Numbered from the stretch's first letter, positions 17,386-25,937 are shown. The stretch is 64,000 nt of DNA from Sporosarcina koreensis (GCF_000826145.2 NZ_LN651333.1:1-64000); one strand, 5' to 3'. Made by a program: numbers and translations. Notes: generated from the letters alone by a model not told the origin.

Positions 17386-18825
17386 TCAGTATGCGCGGGC
17401 AAACCAGACGGTGTGCTTCGCTTCTTTTCCGCAATTGATGCATGACTGTTTTTCCATTGGCGGGTTGAATGGGATGTTGCGTGTCGTAAATTTTGTCTCT
17501 TCCTTCACATGTTCCTCGCACGCATCGTCGCCGCACCAGCCGGCCAAGATCCAGCCCGGGATTTCGCCTTTTTCAGCGGACGTTTCGATATGCTGTTTCA
17601 GCTCATCCAGCGTGTCGATATCCGTGTGGGAGTTCTCGTCCCGGAACTTGCGGGCTTTTTCAAGCAGGCGGGTCTGCATCGCCGTGAGTTCCTGTTCGAT
17701 CGTTTCGGCTAGACCTTCAAGAGGGCGCGCGGTTTTCCCGTCTTCGTCGCGCATCTTCACCATCGCATGATCGCTTTCCAGATCGCGCGGTCCGAGTTCG
17801 ATGCGGAGCGGCACACCTTTCAGCTCCCATTCGTTGAACTTGTAGCCAGGAGACTGATCGGAATCATCAAGACGTACACGGATGCCTTTGGCTTTCAGTT
17901 CCGCGAACAGACCGTCAAGTTTTTCCATGATGGCCGGGTTCTTTTTCCATGGACCGACCGGTATCAGAACGACTTGTGTCGGCGCCACACGCGGCGGGAG
18001 GACGAGACCCTGCTCGTCGCCATGGACCATGATGACAGAGCCGATCAGACGGGTCGATGTTCCCCACGATGTCGTATGGACGAATTCGTGGCGGTTCTCT
18101 TTTGTCAGATATTTGATGTCGAATGCTTCTGCGAACTTTGTGCCGAGGTAGTGGGATGTCCCTGCCTGCACAGCCTTTCCGTCCTTCATCATCGCTTCGA
18201 TGGAATAGGTGTCGACGGCTCCCGCAAACCGTTCGGACGGGGTCTTCTGACCGTCATAGACCGGAATCGCAAGCAGCTCCTCCACGACTTCCTTGTAGAT
18301 GTTGAGCATCTGCATCGTTTCGTGGCGTGCCTCTTCCTCATCGGCATGGGCGGTGTGCCCTTCCTGCCAGAGGAACTCGGACGTCCGGATGAACGGAAGT
18401 GTCTTCTTTTCCCAGCGGAAGACGTTTGCCCATTGGTTGATGAGCACAGGCAGATCACGGTAGCTCTTGATCCAGTCGCTGTACAGATGACCGATCATCG
18501 TCTCGGATGTCGGACGGAGGGCCAGCTTCTCCTCCAGCTGCTCGCCTGCCGCTTCTGTCACCCACGGGAGTTCCGGCGAGAAGCCTTCGATGTGGTCTTT
18601 CTCTTTTTGGAAGAATGATTCAGGGATCAGCATCGGGAAGTAGGCGTTGCGGTGGCCGGTTTCCTTGAATCGGCGGTCCATCTCATCCTGGATGTGCTCC
18701 CAGATTTCGAAGCCATCCGGTTTGAAGGCGATGCATCCGCGGACGGGTGTATAATCCATCAGGTCCGCTTTCTGGATTGTGTCAATGTACCACTTTGAAA
18801 AATCGTTCTGCTGCTCATTTGTCAT
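17386..18825 (-). CDS. proS: Prolyl-tRNA synthetase, archaeal/eukaryal type (short)
   Basis: Charges tRNA-Pro with proline. The 479-aa length and absence of the bacterial editing insert place it in the archaeal-like ProRS type 3. Class II motifs are visible: LRPTSETMIGHLYSDWI (motif 1/2 region), FRWEKKTLPFIRTSEFLWQEGHTAH and the C-terminal zinc-like region with CGDDAC and CINCGKEAKH ending in the characteristic WFARAY. The ATG at 18825 follows AGGAGG. Controlled by the T-box leader upstream. This may be a second ProRS beside the usual long form, which would lie outside the window. Confidence 0.95.
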   Translation of the reverse strand: MTNEQQNDFSKWYIDTIQKADLMDYTPVRGCIAFKPDGFEIWEHIQDEMDRRFKETGHRNAYFPMLIPESFFQKEKDHIEGFSPELPWVTEAAGEQLEEKLALRPTSETMIGHLYSDWIKSYRDLPVLINQWANVFRWEKKTLPFIRTSEFLWQEGHTAHADEEEARHETMQMLNIYKEVVEELLAIPVYDGQKTPSERFAGAVDTYSIEAMMKDGKAVQAGTSHYLGTKFAEAFDIKYLTKENRHEFVHTTSWGTSTRLIGSVIMVHGDEQGLVLPPRVAPTQVVLIPVGPWKKNPAIMEKLDGLFAELKAKGIRVRLDDSDQSPGYKFNEWELKGVPLRIELGPRDLESDHAMVKMRDEDGKTARPLEGLAETIEQELTAMQTRLLEKARKFRDENSHTDIDTLDELKQHIETSAEKGEIPGWILAGWCGDDACEEHVKEETKFTTRNIPFNPPMEKQSCINCGKEAKHTVWFARAY

Positions 18826-18866
18826 AGCTGCTCCTCCTGTTCCATGTTGGCCGCTGAAGTTTCCGG

Positions 18867-19115
18867 CGCAAAAAAACACACAGCGCTGTCCTGTTGCAAG
18901 GACGTCACTGTGTGTCTGACGCGGTACCACCTTCGTTCGGAAAGTCAGGGTATTCCGGCTGACTTTCCCTCTGTCGTTTCGTAACGGGACGAACCGGCCG
19001 TGTTTGCACGGCATCTCCGCGGTAGGGTTCGAGCCGGTTGAAGTGGCAGGACTCTCAGCGCATGTCCTGCTTTCTGTATCACGATTCCGGTCTACTTGGC
19101 CGCTTCAGCGATCAC
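18867..19115 (-). promoter_or_regulatory. T-box riboswitch of proS
   Basis: The minus strand contains the T-box sequence AAGGTGGTACCGCG (18920-18933), which pairs with the tRNA acceptor end, and a terminator ACACACAGTG.../...CGCTGTGTG followed by seven T (18868-18918). A candidate specifier in Stem I is CCT within GAACCCTACCG, a proline codon. Uncharged tRNA-Pro should stabilise the antiterminator. No gene lies in 18826-19171. Confidence 0.93.
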
Positions 19116-19171
19116 TATTTCCTCTACTATACCAAACAAATGGTGCTCCGGCAATGCCGGACAGCAGCTCC

Positions 19172-20380
19172 TCACCGTACCGCAGGCGCGGCGTGTCCGT
19201 CCTTCGCAAACATATGGAAGGCAAGACGCTCGCAATTTTTTCCGTCCGTGAAATCGACGTACTCGGACAGTTCCGGAAATCTCGGGTTCCCCGGGTTTCC
19301 GCCGTCCAGTACGGTTGCAAGTGCACCGGCCGCTTCTTCGATAATGCGCGCCTTATATCCGAGGAGATCCTTGTCCAGGTCGAGATAGGACCCCCGCATC
19401 TTGAGGAACGCTTCCTGGTCGAATGTGAAGAAGATGACAGGGCGGTTCATATAGACGAAATCCCAGAAGATGCTCGAGTAATCGGTGATGAGCATATCAG
19501 ACCGGTGGATCTCCTCACGGATGGAAATGTCGTCGAACGTCCGGAATTCCATCCGCGTGCTGTCGATGCCGAGCCGTTTGAAGTGGTTTTCAAACCGTTT
19601 CATGAACGGATGGAGGACGACCTTCAGTCTGGCGTCGTGATCCGCCAGCAGCCGCTGGAATTCCGCGTTCTTCAGCAGCCCCTCCGTCGCCCGGAAATAG
19701 TCGCTCGCCATGAAGTCCTCTTCAGACAAATCCATCAGTGTTTCCCGCCATGTCATCATGAAAAGGATGTCACGCACCTTCTCAGCCGGCGAGTTGTACG
19801 GCAGCCGGTCGAACCGTGCCATACCGGTCACCGGCAGCTTCTGTTCCGGCATCCCCCACTCATCCCGTTTAATGCCGCGTTCATACCGCGAAGCGCAATT
19901 GAAGACGTCGCATCGTTCCAGCAAAGGCACATCCTCCGGCATGATGAGGATCTTCTTGAAGCATTCGATGCCATGGCTGATATGCACCATCGTCGTTTTC
20001 TTGTTCCAGAATATGTACTTATCAATTCCCGGCGCGATGTCATACATGAGTGAATGGCCATGAACCGTGTAGGCCGCCCGGAAAAACAGCAGGTAATTGC
20101 GGAAACTGCCAAGCGGAACCCCATCTTCGATCCCCTTCTTTTCCACATAATCGGTGTCCGGGTCGTACATCCAGTGGATGCTGTACCGCTCCCGGAAGTT
20201 GGCCATGAGATACTCATGGAAGGCAGCCGCATTGTCTTCGTATTTCTCGCCCAGATTGCCGCCGACCAGGATGATCGGTTTTTTCACACGACGCGGCAAT
20301 AGCCCGGCAGCCAGATAAGCGCCGGCGGTTTTGATGAATGTCGTCAGCCCTTGAAAGGGTCTCTTGCGTTTCAGTTCCAT
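19172..20380 (-). CDS. CDP-glycerol glycerophosphotransferase family protein
   Basis: A 402-aa peripheral membrane enzyme (PF04464) of the TagB/TagF type that adds glycerol-phosphate units in teichoic acid or related polymer synthesis. Signature segments are VHISHGIECFKK, VTGMARFDRL, KVVLHPFMKR and the catalytic LITDYSSIFWDFVYMNRPVIFF. The ATG at 20380 has AGGGGGAAC upstream. It stands alone rather than in a tag cluster, so its exact role (primer, polymerase or modification) is open. Confidence 0.88.
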   Translation of the reverse strand: MELKRKRPFQGLTTFIKTAGAYLAAGLLPRRVKKPIILVGGNLGEKYEDNAAAFHEYLMANFRERYSIHWMYDPDTDYVEKKGIEDGVPLGSFRNYLLFFRAAYTVHGHSLMYDIAPGIDKYIFWNKKTTMVHISHGIECFKKILIMPEDVPLLERCDVFNCASRYERGIKRDEWGMPEQKLPVTGMARFDRLPYNSPAEKVRDILFMMTWRETLMDLSEEDFMASDYFRATEGLLKNAEFQRLLADHDARLKVVLHPFMKRFENHFKRLGIDSTRMEFRTFDDISIREEIHRSDMLITDYSSIFWDFVYMNRPVIFFTFDQEAFLKMRGSYLDLDKDLLGYKARIIEEAAGALATVLDGGNPGNPRFPELSEYVDFTDGKNCERLAFHMFAKDGHAAPAVR

Positions 20381-20464
20381 AAAACCAGTTCCCCCTGACT
20401 GCACTTTTTAGTTAGTCATATACCCTTTCCTGCACACCCGGAAACCACTTTTCTTTCCGGACAA

Positions 20465-20494
20465 TGATCGGTTTTCGTTTTCATTCCGTTAGCT
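20465..20494 (+). promoter_or_regulatory. Candidate ECF-sigma promoter of the sigma gene
   Basis: TGATC (20465-20469), 16 bp, CCGTTAGCT (20486-20494). The identical arrangement TGATC-N16-CCGTTAGCT occurs at 21926-21955 before the surface protein gene. Two exact copies at identical spacing in front of the two transcription units of one cluster suggest the recognition site of the encoded sigma factor. Confidence 0.65.
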
Positions 20495-20549
20495 TACTGA
20501 CGGCTCTTCGCGCGGCATTTATCGTATTATGGTATTCTAGGTGAAAAGT

Positions 20550-21131
20550 ATGGAAAAGAGGCTTCGGATGAAACCTACAGACGACGGAACATTATATGGA
20601 CTCGCCGTTTCGAAAGACCGCCGGGCTTTCGAACTGCTGTACGACCGATATGAAAAGCTCGTCTTTTCGTTCGCATACCGGATCGCTTCGGACCGTGAAA
20701 TCGCAGAGGAAGTGGTGCAGGATGTCTTTGTGAAGATCTGGAACGGCTCCGCCGTGTACGAGCCGGACAAAGGAGCATTTTCGTCCTGGCTGCTGACGGT
20801 GACGCGCAACAAAGCGATCGATGAGCTGCGGCGCCTGCAGCGCCATGATCACGAACCGATGATTGAAAAGGATGCCCTGCTCGAGCAGCCCGGCAGTGTC
20901 GAAAAGACGGCCGAGTGGCACGAACAGCAGACGGAGATCCGCACAGCTGTCCGGGAACTGAAACCGGATCAGCGGGAAATCATTGAATTATTCTATTTCA
21001 AGGGAATGAGTCAGCAGAAGATCGCCGACCATTGTGAGCTGCCGCTCGGCACGGTGAAAGGCCGCATCCGGCTGGCATTGAAAAAAATGAGAGGGTTCAT
21101 TACCAAGGAAGGAGGGACGCCGTATGAATGA
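20550..21131 (+). CDS. ECF RNA polymerase sigma factor (SigK-like)
   Basis: A 193-aa sigma-70 family factor with only regions 2 and 4. Region 2 reads FELLYDRYEKLVFSFAYRI and VVQDVFVKIW; the -10 recognition segment includes FSSWLLTVTRNKAIDELRR. Region 4 has LKPDQREIIELFYFKGMSQ and the helix-turn-helix LPLGTVKGRIRLALKKMR. The ATG at 20550 has AGGTG six bases before it; ATG 20568 with GAGG is the alternative. It overlaps the anti-sigma gene by eight bases. Pairing with an RskA-type anti-sigma factor places it near the SigK/RskA group. Confidence 0.92.
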   Translation: MEKRLRMKPTDDGTLYGLAVSKDRRAFELLYDRYEKLVFSFAYRIASDREIAEEVVQDVFVKIWNGSAVYEPDKGAFSSWLLTVTRNKAIDELRRLQRHDHEPMIEKDALLEQPGSVEKTAEWHEQQTEIRTAVRELKPDQREIIELFYFKGMSQQKIADHCELPLGTVKGRIRLALKKMRGFITKEGGTPYE

Positions 21132-21858
21132 AAACTGCAGCCGGCTGATCGATTACTTCAACCGCGCACTGACACCTGAAGAGACCGCTGAGTTCGAACA
21201 GCATTTGTCTGAGTGCCCTGCCTGCCGCGCGGAACTCGATGAACTGCGCAGTCTGACAGAGGGACTGCCCTACCTTTCCGACGAAATCGGCGTCCCTGCC
21301 GGTTTGAAATCGAACGTGTTCGCTGCGATCGATGCAGAACCTGAGGCTCAATCCGCAGGTGAACCCAGCCTCAAAGCGGGAACTGTAACGGCGTTCCCTG
21401 AAAAGCGTCGCGGACCGGCCATTCCTATTCTGGCTGCTGCACTGGTCGCGTCGCTGATGACCAATGCGTATTTGGCGACAGCCGATCGCTCCGCCAGTCC
21501 TCCTATCGAAGAACGGAACTGGGAAATTGCCGGGAAAGCGATGCTTGCGCCGCAAGAAGTGGGCAATCAGTCGAATGCCGTCGCCCTGGTCCTGTCCGAT
21601 GGGAACATCCGGGAACTTGTTGTCGATGCGGAAAACCTTCCGCAGCTATCAGAAGGAGAGCTGTTCCAAGTATGGATTCTTGACGACGGGGCACCGAAAC
21701 CGTCTGGGGCGTTCCAGTCCTCCGGGGATGGCAGCGGCACGATCACACATCCGCTCGGCAGTGAGGTGCTGTCGTTCGATACAGTCGCTATCACAATCGA
21801 AAAAGAAGAAGGACTCCCTGCACCGGAAGGTCCCATCATTCTCGCAGGCAGCCTGTAA
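21124..21858 (+). CDS. Zinc-finger anti-sigma factor (RskA type)
   Basis: A 244-aa single-pass membrane protein. The N-terminal ZAS motif HLSECPAC (His27, Cys31, Cys34) binds the sigma factor in the cytosol; a membrane helix spans about 98-118; the outer C-terminal domain is the RskA fold (EGELFQVWILDDGAPKPSG, VAITIEKEEGLPAPEGPI). It should hold the preceding sigma factor inactive until an envelope signal triggers its proteolysis or reduction. Followed by a terminator, so the sigma/anti-sigma pair is one unit and the surface protein another. Confidence 0.9.
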   Translation: MNENCSRLIDYFNRALTPEETAEFEQHLSECPACRAELDELRSLTEGLPYLSDEIGVPAGLKSNVFAAIDAEPEAQSAGEPSLKAGTVTAFPEKRRGPAIPILAAALVASLMTNAYLATADRSASPPIEERNWEIAGKAMLAPQEVGNQSNAVALVLSDGNIRELVVDAENLPQLSEGELFQVWILDDGAPKPSGAFQSSGDGSGTITHPLGSEVLSFDTVAITIEKEEGLPAPEGPIILAGSL

Positions 21859-21870
21859 ACCTGTACTCCG

Positions 21871-21898
21871 AAAGCCGCCGATACTGGCGGTTTTTTTA
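21871..21898 (+). terminator. Intrinsic terminator after the anti-sigma gene
   Basis: AAAGCCGCC and GGCGGTTT arms around GATACT, then TTTTT. It separates the sigma/anti-sigma operon from the surface-protein operon. Confidence 0.88.
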
Positions 21899-21925
21899 TT
21901 TCTCCGAAGTTTTCCCGCACAAAAG

Positions 21926-21955
21926 TGATCCATCTGCAGATCCCTCCCGTTAGCT
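21926..21955 (+). promoter_or_regulatory. Candidate ECF-sigma promoter of the surface-protein operon
   Basis: TGATC (21926-21930), 16 bp, CCGTTAGCT (21947-21955), identical in sequence and spacing to the motif at 20465-20494. It ends 30 bp before the start codon of the repeat surface protein. Confidence 0.65.
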
Positions 21956-21984
21956 GTATACAAAACAGAAAAGGAGAGATTACG

Positions 21985-23343
21985 ATGAACTACAAAAAAC
22001 TAGCAGCAATTCCATTGAGTGTTTCCCTCCTGCTTCCTATGGGAGCTGTCGCAAGTGCAGCGGACCACGGCCATGGTGAGGCGCCGATGAGCGTCTCCAA
22101 CAAAGCGACTGACCTGAGAGCGGCACTGGACTCGATTTTGTCGGAACACGCCTACCTTGCAATTGTGGCGATGCAGAAAGGCATTGACGGGGCGAAAGAT
22201 TTTGACGCAGCCGCCGGGCAGCTGAACGAAAACACGGACGAACTGTCGGCCGCGATCGCTTCGGTCTACGGAGAGGAAGCCGGAATGCAGTTCAAGGAAA
22301 TCTGGAGCAGTCATATCGGCTATTTTGTCGACTATGTGAAAGCGACGGCCGCAAACGACGAAGATGGCCGTAAGGAAGCCGTCAAGAACCTCGACGGCTA
22401 CCGCGTGAAGAATGCCGAGTTCCTGTCCAAAGCGACAGAGAACCGCCTGAAAGCGTCCGACCTCGAGAAAGGACTGAAGATGCACGTCGATCAGCTGATC
22501 TGGGCATTCGATAATTACAATGCAGGTGACTTCGAGAAAACCTATGACGAAATCACGGAATCCATGATGCATATGTTCGAACCCGGCAAAGGGATTGCCT
22601 GGGCGATCACCGATCAGTTCCCGGACAAGTTCGACAATCAGTCCGTCGATACGCCCGCAGCTGATCTGCGCGAACAGCTGAATAACCAGTTCTCCACACA
22701 TGCGGCTTTGGCAATTCTCGCCATGCAGAAAGGCATTGACGGAGCGAAAGATTTCGATGCGTCAGCTGCAGAGCTGAACGGCAACACCGAAGACCTGACA
22801 AAATCGATCGAGTCGGTCTACGGCAAAGAGGGCGCCCAGCAGTTCCATGAAATCTGGAGCAGTCACATCGGCTACTTCGTCGATTATGTCAAGGCGACTG
22901 CCGCGGATGATGAGGAAGGGCGCCAAAAAGCGGTCGCGAACCTCGACGACTACCGTATGAAGCAGGCCGCCATGCTGGAATCGGCGACAGAAGGGCGTCT
23001 GAAAGCAGCGGACCTCGAAGAAGGGCTCAAAGTGCACGTCGACCAGCTGCTGGCTGCATTCAACAAGTATCATGACGGTGACTATGAAGGCGCTTACGAC
23101 GATATCCATGAAGCATACTCCCATATGTTCGGTGTAGGAACGATGATGACAGGCGCGATCGTCGATCAGTTCCCCGATAAATTCGCCGGCAATATGCCTG
23201 CCGATATGCCGAAAACGGGGCTCGGCGGCATGAGCCAGTCCGCCGACCATCAGACACCGATGTGGCTCGTCATCAGCCTTCTGCTGACGATAGCGGCCGG
23301 TGCAGTCGTAATCCGCAAGGCAAACACAGCACGGAACGAGTAA
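21985..23343 (+). CDS. Secreted two-repeat protein with LPXTG-like anchor
   Basis: A 452-aa wall protein. A signal peptide (1-25) ends in ASA; two homologous helical repeats follow (about 41-216 and 225-400). Each repeat has matching AMQKGIDGAKDFDA, EIWSSHIGYFVDYVKATA, a LKxHVDQL element, an HMF element and the closing DQFPDKF. Conserved His, Met and Glu in the repeats suggest a metal or cofactor site (inference). The C-terminus has MPKTG (408-412), a membrane segment (425-443) and a basic tail, the layout of a sortase substrate. The ATG at 21985 has AAGGAGAG. The adjacent class F sortase and the shared ECF promoter make it the probable output of the sigma factor. Confidence 0.87.
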   Translation: MNYKKLAAIPLSVSLLLPMGAVASAADHGHGEAPMSVSNKATDLRAALDSILSEHAYLAIVAMQKGIDGAKDFDAAAGQLNENTDELSAAIASVYGEEAGMQFKEIWSSHIGYFVDYVKATAANDEDGRKEAVKNLDGYRVKNAEFLSKATENRLKASDLEKGLKMHVDQLIWAFDNYNAGDFEKTYDEITESMMHMFEPGKGIAWAITDQFPDKFDNQSVDTPAADLREQLNNQFSTHAALAILAMQKGIDGAKDFDASAAELNGNTEDLTKSIESVYGKEGAQQFHEIWSSHIGYFVDYVKATAADDEEGRQKAVANLDDYRMKQAAMLESATEGRLKAADLEEGLKVHVDQLLAAFNKYHDGDYEGAYDDIHEAYSHMFGVGTMMTGAIVDQFPDKFAGNMPADMPKTGLGGMSQSADHQTPMWLVISLLLTIAAGAVVIRKANTARNE

Positions 23344-23347
23344 CCGG

Positions 23348-23373
23348 AGAGGGGGAAGATTCCCCTCTTTTTT
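23348..23373 (+). terminator. Attenuating terminator between surface protein and sortase
   Basis: AGAGGGG and CCCCTCT arms around GAAGATT, then TTTTTT. It lies between the two genes with no visible promoter after it, so it likely lets only part of the transcripts reach the sortase. Confidence 0.75.
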
Positions 23374-23395
23374 GTTTCAGAAAGGAGTGAGTTAC

Positions 23396-24034
23396 ATGAA
23401 ACGGCAGATTGTGCTTTCCGCTGTATTGGCAGGAATGATTGCCGCAGGATGCAGTCAGCAGGAAGCTTCCGTCCCTGGGGAAATTTCCGCTGAAGCTCCA
23501 GCAGCGGATACCGGCAGCTCCCAGTCCGTCCCTGCGCCGAGTGCGGAAGGGAAACTGCTGAAGAAAGAAGACAGCGGGATCGTTCCTGCTTCGATTGAGA
23601 TTCCTGAACTCGGCATCCGCACGGACATCGAATCGGTCGGCACCCTTCCGAATGGCCAGATGGGCGTCCCCCAGGATGTGAACCACGTCGGCTGGTTCGA
23701 ACCCGGCACCCTGCCCGGCAGTCAGGGAAGCGCCGTCATGGCCGGCCATATCGACTCGCTGACCGGTCCTGCAATCTTTTACAAGCTCGATAAGCTAAAA
23801 CAGGGCGACGAGGTCATCGTGAGCGGGGAAGATGGGGAACAGATGACCTTTTCAGTTACACGGTCGGAAACATATCCGAGGGATGCCGCACCCATCCAAG
23901 ACATTTTCGGCTTCTCCTATGGCAGCCGGCTGAACCTGATCACCTGCACGGGGGAGTTCAACCGCCAGGCGAAAACCCATGAAGAACGGCTCGTCGTCTA
24001 CACGGAACTCAAAGAGAACGGGCAGGCGGATTGA
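23396..24034 (+). CDS. Class F sortase, probable lipoprotein
   Basis: A 212-aa sortase-fold transpeptidase expected to cut MPKTG-type signals and fix the protein to the wall. Catalytic residues are His118 (VMAGHID), Cys184 (LITCTGEF) and Arg198 (HEERLVVYT). The N-terminus is a lipoprotein-like signal with Cys19 in IAAGC rather than a plain membrane anchor. The ATG at 23396 follows AAAGGAG. Directly behind the only sortase substrate in the window. Confidence 0.88.
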   Translation: MKRQIVLSAVLAGMIAAGCSQQEASVPGEISAEAPAADTGSSQSVPAPSAEGKLLKKEDSGIVPASIEIPELGIRTDIESVGTLPNGQMGVPQDVNHVGWFEPGTLPGSQGSAVMAGHIDSLTGPAIFYKLDKLKQGDEVIVSGEDGEQMTFSVTRSETYPRDAAPIQDIFGFSYGSRLNLITCTGEFNRQAKTHEERLVVYTELKENGQAD

Positions 24035-24086
24035 AAACAGCCGGCACGGGTATAGGTCAGCAATGAGGAAAAGGAGATGTCCCCCT

Positions 24087-25019
24087 ATGCAATCCAACCG
24101 TGTTTCAAACTCACCTTCCCCGCAGGAAGCTGTCACGATCATCGAGAACATCGCAGGCCGGTTCCCCGGTTTCCGCCGGGCGCATGCAAAAGGGATCGGT
24201 TTACGTGCACAGTTCACCCCGAATGGAAATGCTGAACCGTTCACCCAGGCAGACTTTTTGAGTGGCGGGACGGTCGATGTCACTGTGCGGTTTTCACACA
24301 GTGCGCCCATGCCTGATCAGAAGGAGCGGTTCGTCCCCATCAAAGGGATGTCCGTGCAGTTCCCTCAGCCATCCGTCAGGCCGGTCTCACTTGTCATGGT
24401 GAATGCCCCGGTTTTCCCGACGAAGACACCGGAAGCTTTCATGCGGCTGATCCAGGTGCTCGGAATGAAGGAAATCCCGTTCAGGGAACGTCTCGAGCTG
24501 CTGCGGGAGGACACCGAACTGCATACCGTACCGGCCCTGCTGAAGAAACTGAAGACCCCATCCAGCTTTGCGCTGACACAGTTCTGGGCGCTGCATGCCT
24601 ATATCCTGTCCACGGCAGGAGGAACCGGGCAGCCTGTCCGCTTCACGTGGGTCCCCGCGAGGACAGAGTGGTCGCTGCCCTTCTCCACCGGTGACATGGA
24701 ACTCGAGCTGCTCGAACGCATGGCGGACGGCCCTGTCCGGTTCCGGCTGCTGATGACACTCGCTTCACCCGAGGATCCCACGGACGATCCGTCTGCAGTT
24801 TGGCCCGATGAACGTCCGGTCATCGATGTCGGCGTGCTGACACTTGGCGAAAAGCGCCAGGACAACGCCGAGGATCTCGTATTCGATCCGACAGCGGAAG
24901 CGCCCGGTTTCGGCTGCTCGGATGATCCGGTACTGAAATACCGCTCACCCGTCTACCAGGAATCCCTGCGACGGCGGCAATCGGAGCGGAATATCCGAAA
25001 ACCGGAACAGCCGTTCTGA
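24087..25019 (+). CDS. Catalase-related haem protein
   Basis: A 310-aa protein of the catalase superfamily but shorter than true catalases (about 480 aa or more), like the SrpA-type haem peroxidases. The distal His is in RRAHAKGIGLRAQF, the RFSHSAP segment follows, and the end carries LKYRSPVYQESLRRR, where the Tyr is the expected haem ligand. The ATG at 24087 has AAGGAG ten bases upstream. Close behind the sortase but with no shared functional link evident. Likely peroxidase rather than strong catalase activity. Confidence 0.82.
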   Translation: MQSNRVSNSPSPQEAVTIIENIAGRFPGFRRAHAKGIGLRAQFTPNGNAEPFTQADFLSGGTVDVTVRFSHSAPMPDQKERFVPIKGMSVQFPQPSVRPVSLVMVNAPVFPTKTPEAFMRLIQVLGMKEIPFRERLELLREDTELHTVPALLKKLKTPSSFALTQFWALHAYILSTAGGTGQPVRFTWVPARTEWSLPFSTGDMELELLERMADGPVRFRLLMTLASPEDPTDDPSAVWPDERPVIDVGVLTLGEKRQDNAEDLVFDPTAEAPGFGCSDDPVLKYRSPVYQESLRRRQSERNIRKPEQPF

Positions 25020-25035
25020 CGGCTGTTCCGGTTTT
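25001..25035 (+). terminator. Intrinsic terminator after the catalase-like gene
   Basis: ACCGGAACAGCCGT pairs with ACGGCTGTTCCGGT around TCTG, then TTT. The stop codon of the gene lies in the loop. Confidence 0.85.
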
Positions 25036-25045
25036 CACGTGCGGC

Positions 25046-25330
25046 GGACCGATGACTTCCGTGGACCGATGACTACCGTGAACCCGGCAGTTTTTCCGGA
25101 TTTCTTCTGCGCCAGGAAGATAAACACCGCTTTACCGACACTCGCGCATGAATTCCGCTGCACCAGGAAGATAAACACCGCTTAACCGACACTCGCGCTG
25201 GAATTCCGCTGTACCGGGTAGATAAACACCGTTTTACCGACACTCGCGTCCGAATTCCGCTGCGCCAGGAAGATAAACACCGCTTAACCGACATTCGCAC
25301 CCGTTTTCTTCTGCACCAAGAAGATAGACC
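25046..25330. repeat. Tandem repeats: 2 x 17 bp and about 4.3 x 51 bp
   Basis: GGACCGATGACTTCCGT occurs at 25046-25062 and again with one change at 25063-25079. From about 25102 a 51-bp unit recurs; CCAGG-like landmarks fall at 25112, 25163, 25214, 25265 and 25316, exactly 51 apart. Each unit holds AGATAAACACCG and ACCGACACTCGC. The minus strand is open through the array because 51 is a multiple of three, but I see no ribosome site or codon bias, so I do not call a gene. This fills most of the gene-free stretch 25020-25458. Confidence 0.9.
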
Positions 25331-25458
25331 TGCAGCCTGCGGTACTGCTCTTCCCCGGCCGGTCATACAATACCTCATAGGGCCTGCAGGGTTTCGGGTG
25401 AACTCTTTACGGGTACGGTAAGATTATTAAACTGTATTTGAGACTAGGAGGGATTCCC

Positions 25459-25884
25459 TTGATCGCTTTGAAAAGCAAAATCGAAGGAACAATGAGCATA
25501 TTTGGAGATGCCCAGAAATTATTTAACGCAGAAGGTATGGAACTCGGCGGCGGCTGGGAATACGATCACGGCACATTCGATACCATTCTGTACAAGCGGA
25601 AGGAAATCACGATCTACTTGCGTGTGCCGTTCAAAGTGCTGCAAGGTGAACTGGATTCCAATAATGCTGTCATTCAATTCGGGACACCATTCCTCATCAA
25701 GCACGTCATGAATATCGGGCTAGACCAAGAAGAGAGTGCAACGATGACTGTCTCAGGTTTGGAGCAGTTCCAAGCGCCCGAAGACAAAGACGCGCCAATC
25801 GATCGCAAAGAGGAATTCGCCACGGAAGCCGGCAAAAAACTGGATCGGATCGTAGACGATGTCACGTTCGCCACGGTCGGCTAA
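25459..25884 (+). CDS. yugN: YugN-like family protein
   Basis: A 141-aa cytosolic protein of the YugN family (PF08868), function unknown. Family segments visible: GGGWEYDHGTFD, YLRVPFKVLQGELD, FGTPFLIKHVMNIGLD and QFQAPEDKDA. The TTG start at 25459 has AGGAGGGAT upstream; no better start is available. Confidence 0.85.
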   Translation: MIALKSKIEGTMSIFGDAQKLFNAEGMELGGGWEYDHGTFDTILYKRKEITIYLRVPFKVLQGELDSNNAVIQFGTPFLIKHVMNIGLDQEESATMTVSGLEQFQAPEDKDAPIDRKEEFATEAGKKLDRIVDDVTFATVG

Positions 25885-25897
25885 TCGGTTACATAGC

Positions 25898-25937
25898 AAA
25901 ACTGCCCTCTCCGTCGCTTGGAGAAGGCAGTTTTTTT
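25898..25937. terminator. Bidirectional terminator
   Basis: AAAACTGCC and GGCAGTTTT arms, with a second inner pairing CTCC/GGAG, flanked by A and T tracts. Between the convergent yugN and XRE-regulator genes. Confidence 0.88.

Noticed and set aside
25073..25378. A 101-codon minus-strand open frame with repeated VSVKRCLS peptides
   Set aside because: It is the in-phase reading of the 51-bp tandem array. There is no ribosome site and the repeat explains the lack of stops.
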